A stretch of 64,000 nucleotides of DNA, taken from Phoronis australis. Taxonomy: Eukaryota; Phoronida; Phoronidae. The stretch's first letter is position 1; each line of letters starts with the position of its first letter. The DNA lies in NCBI GenBank assembly GCA_002633005.1, contig NMRA01000479.1:1-64000 (forward strand), written 5' to 3'. Below, in pieces: positions 57,101 through 64,000 of the stretch. A program made the translations under genes and the position numbers. The notes beneath the pieces were generated by a model. It had not been told where the DNA came from and ran no database searches. It saw nothing but the letters and a program-made list of their open reading frames with translations.

Positions 57101-60100
57101 CTGCAAGAACATCATTATGTTAATCCACTTCATCTGTCTAAGCAATTTCAAAATGAAAGGACAGGCTTGATTATTCTGATACTGACGAAAACTATAGTTC
57201 AAACTGTCCATCAGAAACACATTCACCAAAGACTTGATTCCCTTTTAAACGTCAACACTTGACCACCGGAGAATGGTGGTTTTCAATCTTTGAAATCCTG
57301 CAAAAAGCGCGATATGGCCTTCATTGGCACTTGTTTGTTTGAAATTCAAGCATACGTTGTGCAGTTAACAGTCACACAATGTTACTACTTCAACTGGTGA
57401 GCTAAAAATGATAATCTCTTTCTCAGAAACTAAAGCACACAGTAAGCAATTTAATGCATCAACATCCCCCACAATACTTAATCCCTGCAGAATCATTTTT
57501 TTACTGAAGAATCAATTATTTCCTGAAGATCAATCCCTTTTATGTGTGTGTGAGTGTGTGTTTGTGCGTGTGTGATCACTTTGTCTGAGCTCGCGGTTGT
57601 CTGCTCGATATTTCAAAAACCATCTTCAGGTTTTCATGAAATTTTGCACAAGGGTGTAAGGCATCATTAGAATGGTTCGTGCCACTTTTCAGTCAGCCCC
57701 ACCCTCTGTGGTCAGGGGATGTGGCTATTTTGGTATTTTTGGGGAAGAGTGTCTTGTTTCTAGAGAAGGCCTTGCGAGATTTCAATGAATTTTTACACAG
57801 AGGTAGGTGAAATCAATGCACCAGCATCACTAAATTTTCGGGCAGAGTCCACCATTTTGCTTTCGACAAGGGGCTTTTCAAGTGTTGTTTGGGATGAGTG
57901 TTTCGGTACGATACCTAGAGAGTCGACTGATGCATTTCGTTGAAACATGACAAAGAGGTATACGATGAGAATCCATAGGCACCATTTGATTCCACAACTG
58001 CTGCACCTCCTAGTGGCCATTTTGTGTAGAGAACCCATTAAAGGATTTTAATGAAAGCTGACACAGAGGTTTGGGATGTCAGTGCACTGGCACCATAAAA
58101 TCTTCGGGCAGAATAAACCACTGCAGCAACTCTAGAGGCCATTTTGTTATCCATGAGGAGTTTTTCAAGTGTTGTTTGGCAGAAGAGTGTTTCTGGATGA
58201 TATCTACAGAAATGATTGACAGATTTCAATGAAACTTGACTAAGAGGTACGTGATGATAATGCACCAACACTATTTGATTTTCAGGCTCATTTGACGACT
58301 GCAGCATCATAACAAGAGGCTTTTCAAGTATTGTTTGGGAAGAGTGTTTCTGGGTGATATCTAGAGAACCAATATATTTCAATGAAACTTTGGTATATGA
58401 TGACCATGCAGTGGCACCATTTTGTTCTCAACAAGAGTGTTGTTTTGGGAAAGAACATTCCCGGATGATATCTAGAGAAATGATTGACGGATTTCAATGA
58501 AAGTTGTGTCGGAAATATATGACAATGCGCATGCACAATTTGCTTTTCTGGCTAATTTGACATCAGCATCAGCATCTCCTAGAAACACCGTTTGCCTCAG
58601 CATTGCACTTGTTTACTGCCGAATCACTTTTTACTGTAAAATCACATTTTACAGATTCTCTGACCTTGGACAACTGTTGGGCTTGTGCAAAATAGTTGGC
58701 TTCTTCAATCTCATCATATCTCGTCAAGTTGGGTGACACTTCCTCTAGTCTGTCACGGATTTCTTGGAGATCTTCATACGGAAGCGTAATACCGCTTATC
58801 TTTAATAGAAATAAATCAACAGTTGGAAGTCAAAATCATAATCAATGCTGTTCCATAAGCTGCTACTCCATCGAAAGCTTACTCAGAACTCTATACATGA
58901 GCAAGAATGAAGTTTTTACAATTCGCAACAGCGGAGTTGTAACCGAATCGATTTAACGATTGCGTATGTCCGGAAATTAGGGTGCGCAAAGGCTATTGGG
59001 ATTGATTAGGGTATGTGGAATGGCCAATTGGTTTGCACAACGTGTGATTTGTGTGTATTAAAGTACGCTGCTGTATGTAATTCTGCTGCTATTCGCCATA
59101 AAGAGTGCCCATGCCCCAAAAAGTGCCCCAACGCGTTTTCAGACTTTGCTAAAGTAAGCACCCAGCACATGAACTACATGCGAAAAATGTCTTACCAACA
59201 GTTCTAACGTCTACAATTTGTCAATTGAAAGATCCCACAGTCCTGAATTTGTAGAGCACGAGCCTCACCGTTATGTCTGTATACACTTCAAACTTACGCC
59301 GCGATGCAAAAAGAACGCAAAAGTTTTGCTGCTCTTGCGAGGGATGTGCCCCACTACGCGGGTCTGGACTTTGAAAACAGACGCAGCGTACTTGTCAGCG
59401 AGATTGCATCGTTTCTTTCCGGTACAGATCTTCACCGGCCTCAACAGGAATCCAAACTTCTTTGTACACGTGAAAACTGTGAATCGAAGACTAATAAAAA
59501 AACTTGACCAGTGTTAGCACGCGGCCAAGAAGCGCGCGCTGCATAATGTACCGGCTGTCATCAAAGACATTTAGTCGGGAACTATCTATTCATGAAACGG
59601 GTAACATAGCATCGGCAAGAAATAAATATTGACACTAATTTCCGAAAGTTTCTAATACCGTAAAAAACTTTTGCATTATTTTTAAGAGAAATTCAGTGTT
59701 CTCCACGGCCTGTTTTAACTCGACGCTGTAACGAGTTTGGATTTTGCAGCGTTGAGTTTGGAAAATGCGCGTCGAGTTTAGAAAGTGCTGCGTCAGGTTT
59801 GAACTTTTGTCCAGGCTTGGTATTTCAGCCCTCAANGCGGTGACTCAGTGAGTGACATATTGGTATTACCGAAACAATTTTCGAACGTGTTTAGCAGATG
59901 AGGCCAGCAAGTGTTAAGCTAAATATTAAAACACGCTCAGCTTGACTGCTTGAGTTAATTTCATTGGATACAATGCACATCTAGATCATTACATCGCATT
60001 TACTCTGGCAAATGAAATCTGATGACAAGCACACGCACACTTACTCTCACACAAACAAACTTCAAAACAAACGTCACGTGACAACAACATGTGTGTTCCT

Positions 60101-62647
60101 CCAGAGATTGTTCTCGTGTTGCGCAGATTTGGACTTAATCTGCAGTTAATCCAGACTACACAAGAACTTAAAAATCTTAGACACGCTATTTTGAAAACTT
60201 GAGGAGGATTTCAGGTAATTTATTGAGTCGAAGCTGTATTCTTATTCAAGAATTCAAGCCCCATCGACGATTGCGAGACCGGCAACTACGCATTTGTCGG
60301 CGAGATTTCGCCCTTGGATTTCAGCACAATTTTCTGAAAATGATCATAATTTGACAACGAATTTTGATAGCAATGCACCACAATTTTGTAGAAAGTAAAT
60401 AATAATATTCTGCACACTTTATCTTAGCGTTAGTACGTTAAGTGAGTCGACCCAGAACAGGTGATTGTGCAGAGGCCATGATTATCCTCAAAATTGCTCA
60501 TGTTGGCTTGGTTCTGGTCAAGCGAAAACAAGTTTTTTTTTTCACTACCAACCGCCGTGGAGTATTTTGTACTCTGTTTCTTTCAAGGGAAATATTGTTG
60601 GGCAGTTTCCAAGATACGTTTTCTTGCCGCCCTCAAAATGAGCGCTGCATACTTTATGATACGAAGTCGGAAAGAATTCACTAAGTCGGCCTTTGCTACA
60701 AGCTCTACCGATGTGTCTGAACCATGTTTAACGCAGTTCTTGATCCTTGGGAAACACTATAACTAAATTCTTAATCTCGCTAACTGGTATTATAGCAGCC
60801 AGGCACACCACACGTGTAACCTCCCTGTGGCCGGTTCGCCCCCACACTTGCCGACGTACTTGTTTACCGGCTTAACCACAATGCAACATTCTGACCCATT
60901 TCCAATATGGCGGTGTTGCAACTCCGCTATTGACTGAATTCCTCGTTAAGAAGCAGGAAGTAAGAAATACAAACTTTGAACAAATATCACGTGAAGCTGA
61001 AAGTGGTGTAGCAAGTTAATTTTGAAAGCAAAAACGAGGTGAATATTAAAAACTGCATGTTGCAAAGATGTTACTGAAACCAAATTCCCTTGAGCAGTCA
61101 AAACACTTGCTTAAGAATTACAACCAATCAAAAAACAGGCATTCTGAGAATAAAATCACCTCAAGTCAAATAGGCAGCAATGTTTCAATCACAGCCTGCT
61201 TATGTAATACACAAATAAACATTCACATATACCCATTAATAAAAGTCATTCGCACCTCAGACAGGGCTCTGATGATCTTCCAGTCTTCTCTAGCCATTCC
61301 AGGTGGACTTACAGCCGTCTGTGTACGTTGTGCTCGGCCCTCCATGTTCACATATGTGCCATTCTTCTCGGTGTAGGCTGCCCCAGGCAGTATAGCATCA
61401 GCTAGCAGGGCGCCTCTATCGCCATGGTGACCTGGTGAATTCCAGGTTACTGGTTAGTTATTTAGAGAAGGAAACAAATTCACTACACCCACCTTATCAA
61501 GGTAAACATTAATTTAGGACATTCCCATCAATATGGGACACTGAACTGACTTTGCCAAGCTTGATAACACAAATGAGTCATCCACTTAAGTCTCAAATTT
61601 AATTCCAATATTCCTTAGTCAACAAAATTACAACTAGAAAAATGGCAAGTGAATCAAAGTGAACAGCCTAGACTATAGACATCACACAAAGTGAACAGCC
61701 TGGACCATAGACATCTCACAAAGGGAACAGCCTGGACCATAGACATCACACAAAGTGAACAGCCTGGACCATAGACATCACACAGTGCAGTGCAGAACAT
61801 GAATAATGAAAACAAGCCAATATCAAATAGGTACGTGTTACCTTGGTAAACAACAAAACAGTCGCCAGGGATATCCTCTTCTGTCACAGCCCCCTCATCA
61901 GCTCCCAGCAAGAACAGCAGCTTTGGTGGGTTGTCACGGATACTGGACACGCCCGCCTTGTAGCCAAGGTCAAGTGCTGCCACCTGGCTAGCCACCTGCA
62001 GCGACACAATTTGTGAGGGATTGAGGATAACCAATGATTTAGCACACACCAAAGTTAAAAAGTAGTTCTATATTTTTAAACTTTCAAAAAAATGATAGAA
62101 AAACTTTACTTCATTAGTACCACAGCTTGTCACAAAATAACATAAATGAATTTCAGATCACTGGAAGCAAAGTATTTGGCCTTTGAAAAAAATGGTAATT
62201 TCGGCAATTATTTTTGGGCAATTACTAAAAAATTATCAAGTTAACCAAGAAAAATCGAATTGTTCCAATTTTGAGAATTTTTAAACACGAGGGGGCACCT
62301 GAAAGTAAATGTTAACAATAATACCTTTGCAGTAAGACGCAAGCAGAAAGACATTATTTCAGAAAAATTAATTAAAAAAATACTGCAAAAAATAAGGAAT
62401 CCAAATGAAAACATTTTAAGACTGAAGGCAGTGTAGCAACAGTTCACATGAAGACCACCAATAAACTGCCAGCATGGCTACTCACTCTTTGCAGCACATT
62501 GAGGACTCTCCAGGCGTTATCACAACCACTAGATGTCCTCACAGTCTGTGCTAGTTGTGAGACTGTGGAGTGAAGAGCAGCGCCATCTGGCCGCTGCAGC
62601 GCAGAACTACCAATAACAATCATGGGTTTCTTGGCAGCCTTCAGCCT
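56951..62647 (-). CDS. NDUFS1: NDUFS1, complex I 75 kDa subunit, C-terminal exons
   Basis: NDUFS1 is the largest core subunit of mitochondrial NADH:ubiquinone oxidoreductase and carries iron-sulfur clusters of the electron-input module on the matrix side. Five exons on the minus strand (62647-62486, 61995-61842, 61431-61256, 58799-58665, 57100-56951) splice with GT-AG junctions in a single continuous frame of about 258 residues. They cover roughly the last third of a protein that is about 727 residues in vertebrates. Signatures read in order: [42 protein letters not shown] (across a splice), [47 protein letters not shown] and [19 protein letters not shown]. The cluster-binding cysteines are in the N-terminal half, outside the window. 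No stop or frameshift is seen, so the gene looks functional. Confidence 0.95.
57750..58510 (-). repeat. Diverged tandem repeat in an NDUFS1 intron
   Basis: About five irregular units of 110-170 bp share CTAGAGAA, ATTTCAATGAAA, GCACCA, GGCTTTTCAAGTGTTGTTTG and GAGTGTTTC words. One unit holds a CTCF-like core in reverse (CACCTCCTAGTGGCCAT, 58004-58020), like the array at 55.6-56.3 kb. Confidence 0.7.
58665..58799 (-). CDS. NDUFS1: NDUFS1 exon
   Basis: 135 bp, 45 codons, phase 0 at both ends. Acceptor ATTAAAG|ATAAGC (a weak pyrimidine tract), donor AAG|GTCAGA. Encodes [20 protein letters not shown] and [18 protein letters not shown] 2.5 kb intron precedes it. Confidence 0.93.
58800..61255. other. 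Large NDUFS1 intron
   Basis: Mostly unique AT-rich sequence with one ambiguous base at 59836. Holds CCAATATGGCGGTG (60903-60916), a YY1-like core. Plus-strand frames at 59013-59517 and 60442-60766 have no recognisable motif. Confidence 0.45.
61256..61431 (-). CDS. NDUFS1: NDUFS1 exon
   Basis: 176 bp, phase 1 start, phase 0 end. Acceptor TTCACCAG|GTCACC, donor GAG|GTGCGA. Encodes [18 protein letters not shown], the [16 protein letters not shown] block and the [11 protein letters not shown] helix. Confidence 0.95.
61659..61791. repeat. 32-bp tandem repeat in an NDUFS1 intron, four copies
   Basis: The unit is GAACAGCCTGGACCATAGAC plus ATCACACAAAGT, with a few substitutions. It begins about 50 bp past the donor of the 61842-61995 exon and does not disturb the splice sites. 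Confidence 0.9.
61842..61995 (-). CDS. NDUFS1: NDUFS1 exon
   Basis: 154 bp, phase 0 start, phase 1 end. Acceptor CTGCAG|GTGGCTAGC, donor CAAG|GTAACA. Encodes [15 protein letters not shown], the [16 protein letters not shown] strand and DCFVVYQ. A 32-bp tandem repeat follows in the intron. Confidence 0.95.
62486..62647 (-). CDS. NDUFS1: NDUFS1 exon (first in window)
   Basis: 162 bp, 54 codons, phase 0 at both ends. Acceptor TTTTCAG|AGG and donor AGA|GTGAGT. Encodes the [16 protein letters not shown] strand and the [20 protein letters not shown] helix region. Earlier exons lie beyond 62647; none was recognised up to 64000. Confidence 0.93.
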
Positions 62648-64000
62648 CTGAAAATAAAAATAAAGAATGAGAAAGAAAAACAAAGAAAAAATTACCATGT
62701 ACTGCAGAATAAAAACATTTTTAGAACTGTGTAATATAGCCCCTGAAACCACTAAACGCTATGAGACGAAACTATGCAAAAATACACAAATTGCAGGCAT
62801 ATTTCGGGTAATTTTTCTAATTTTATGCCAAGTAAGTGGTCATTTTTTAATTGCGCCTCGAGTAAATTTTCGGCATCACAGGAAAGAAAATTGAAATGTA
62901 TAAAACAAAATACTAACAGACTAACACATTATTTTGTCTTACGGTCTGCTGATAAAACTGACCTCAAAAAGTACACTGCATTATTAACATATTGTTCCAT
63001 CTCCCAATCTGAATATTGTCCATTACAAATACATTGTGAATCCTAGAATTGAAAATGAGCTCACACCCATTTTAGATTGACTGCTCAGAAGTAATGAGGT
63101 CATTTCATGCATGTTCAACAAATCTGATTCAGAAAAACAAATGAGAGTGTCATACTCAAATTTGCCTTTCACATGCAATTCGTTGAAAAAACAACTAAAC
63201 GTTTTGTTTAAAAGCTTGATACTAAGTCGATCATAGTGTTGGAATAATATCCTTTTTTCTGGTGCACAGCTATACAACAAAACACCGAGAGACATAAAAA
63301 ACAAACAAATTACAACACTTAGCTTTATTTTGAGACGGTATGTCTCATCAGCAGGCAATAAGTAGAATGAACATAGACATAGCGAAATAAACACGCCAGT
63401 GAAATACAAGAGATAGCGGGAAGAGGGGCATATAAACACAGAGTGTGAAGGCAACACACAGTGAGAAGCCCACAACCCTATCGAAACAGAGCCATCGTGC
63501 GGTGCACACTACTGAGCTGCTCATTCAACACAGGTTTTTTGTAGCGATTCCAAAATCTTTAGCCAAAATCTGTCACTTTCAACATAGCTAACAATGATAT
63601 TGTCTACTATTTCTTGCCTAGTTATTTTTTTGGCCATGTTGGTATACAAAATGATCTTGAATAGACACCCCTTGCAAGTGCGTGGACAACTGTCACAAGA
63701 GACAACACACCATGTGTCTAGAATGCAACGCTGTTCACGAGAATGATGACGAAGACATGTGAATTGGTAAACATTACATTTGGCCACTGGTCGTTATCTT
63801 TCACGACTGGGACTGTTTTTCATGACATGGTGACGCGACTTTATATTCTGATAATAAATAACTACATTCAATCTACCACTAGGTTAACGTTATCCCTTAC
63901 AATCTTCTTAAGCACAAAGTTTGTGTTAACCTAGGGCTACTACCAAACTATACTGATCACATACATTTCAAAAGTTCCCTAAATACTCTGATTAAAGTTG
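62648..64000. other. NDUFS1 intron or upstream sequence, no exon recognised
   Basis: No upstream NDUFS1 exon motif was found to the window end. The long minus-strand frame at 63023-63475 is hydrophobic but matches nothing known. Confidence 0.4.

Noticed and set aside
58497-58956. Plus-strand ORFs over the NDUFS1 exon at 58665-58799
   Set aside because: They are antisense shadows of a clear exon.
61654-62052. Extended minus-strand ORF beyond the NDUFS1 exon (repeated DVYGPGCSL)
   Set aside because: It is read-through past the GT donor at 61841 into the 32-bp intron repeat.
63335-63365. Possible hammerhead ribozyme on the minus strand (CTGATGA followed by a GAGAC/GTCTC stem)
   Set aside because: The required GAAA after the stem is missing (TCAAAATA instead), and no matching third strand was found.
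63023-63475. 150-codon hydrophobic ORF as a membrane protein gene
   Set aside because: No family motif, in intron-like AT-rich DNA, and the hydrophobicity follows from the base composition.

Overview
The window is nuclear DNA from an animal, most likely a marine invertebrate. It is AT-rich, has long introns with GT-AG junctions, and carries many degraded transposons of types common in marine invertebrate genomes. The only confidently named host gene is NDUFS1, encoding the 75 kDa subunit of mitochondrial complex I. I cannot name the species. Two runs of N (27679-28046 and 55385-55570) are assembly gaps.

Layout. 0-6 kb: two hairpin-forming palindromes and two plus-strand WSC-domain exons (578-745 and 3795-4112), with a dead minus-strand LINE (about 1.7-3.5 kb) in the presumed intron between them. 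6-13 kb: two diverged inverted-repeat arms of about 500 bp (6.08-6.63 and 12.36-12.84 kb) bound a 6.8 kb block with no recognisable gene; inside are a GC-rich palindrome cluster and a 0.5 kb MITE-like element. 13.8-16 kb: a PIF/Harbinger (HARBI1-like) transposase on the minus strand, one stop codon away from an intact two-exon frame, with six 15-bp iterons beside its start. 17.7-20.6 kb: two copies of a dispersed repeat and a 1.4 kb pogo-like element with TA-flanked inverted ends. 20.6-35 kb: mostly repeats and gene-poor DNA, one candidate terminal exon (23750-24278), one weak THAP-like frame (34727-35107) and the first gap.

35.8-39.5 kb: a structurally complete Ty3/gypsy element on the minus strand, with LTRs, 5-bp target duplication, primer site and polypurine tract. 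Its reverse-transcriptase core has been deleted at a short microhomology. 40.4-43.6 kb: small non-autonomous elements. 44.3-47.0 kb: a TIR-bounded element carrying a decayed ORF with XPG/FEN1-like motifs, best compared with the Academ superfamily. 48.6-53 kb: a run of tandem repeats ending in a 1.8 kb array of a 36-bp unit that reads open on both strands. 53.5-54.5 kb: a LINE C-terminal fragment and an unrecognised basic ORF. 55.6-56.3 kb: an array of about 150-bp units, several carrying a CTCF-like core. 56.95-62.65 kb: the last five recognised coding exons of NDUFS1 on the minus strand, whose introns hold further tandem repeats.

Nothing here forms an operon or a multi-gene pathway. The host content is one housekeeping gene, one WSC-domain gene and perhaps one or two others; most of the remaining recognisable sequence is mobile or tandemly repeated. 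All domain calls come from reading translated motifs and splice junctions by eye; no database search was run.
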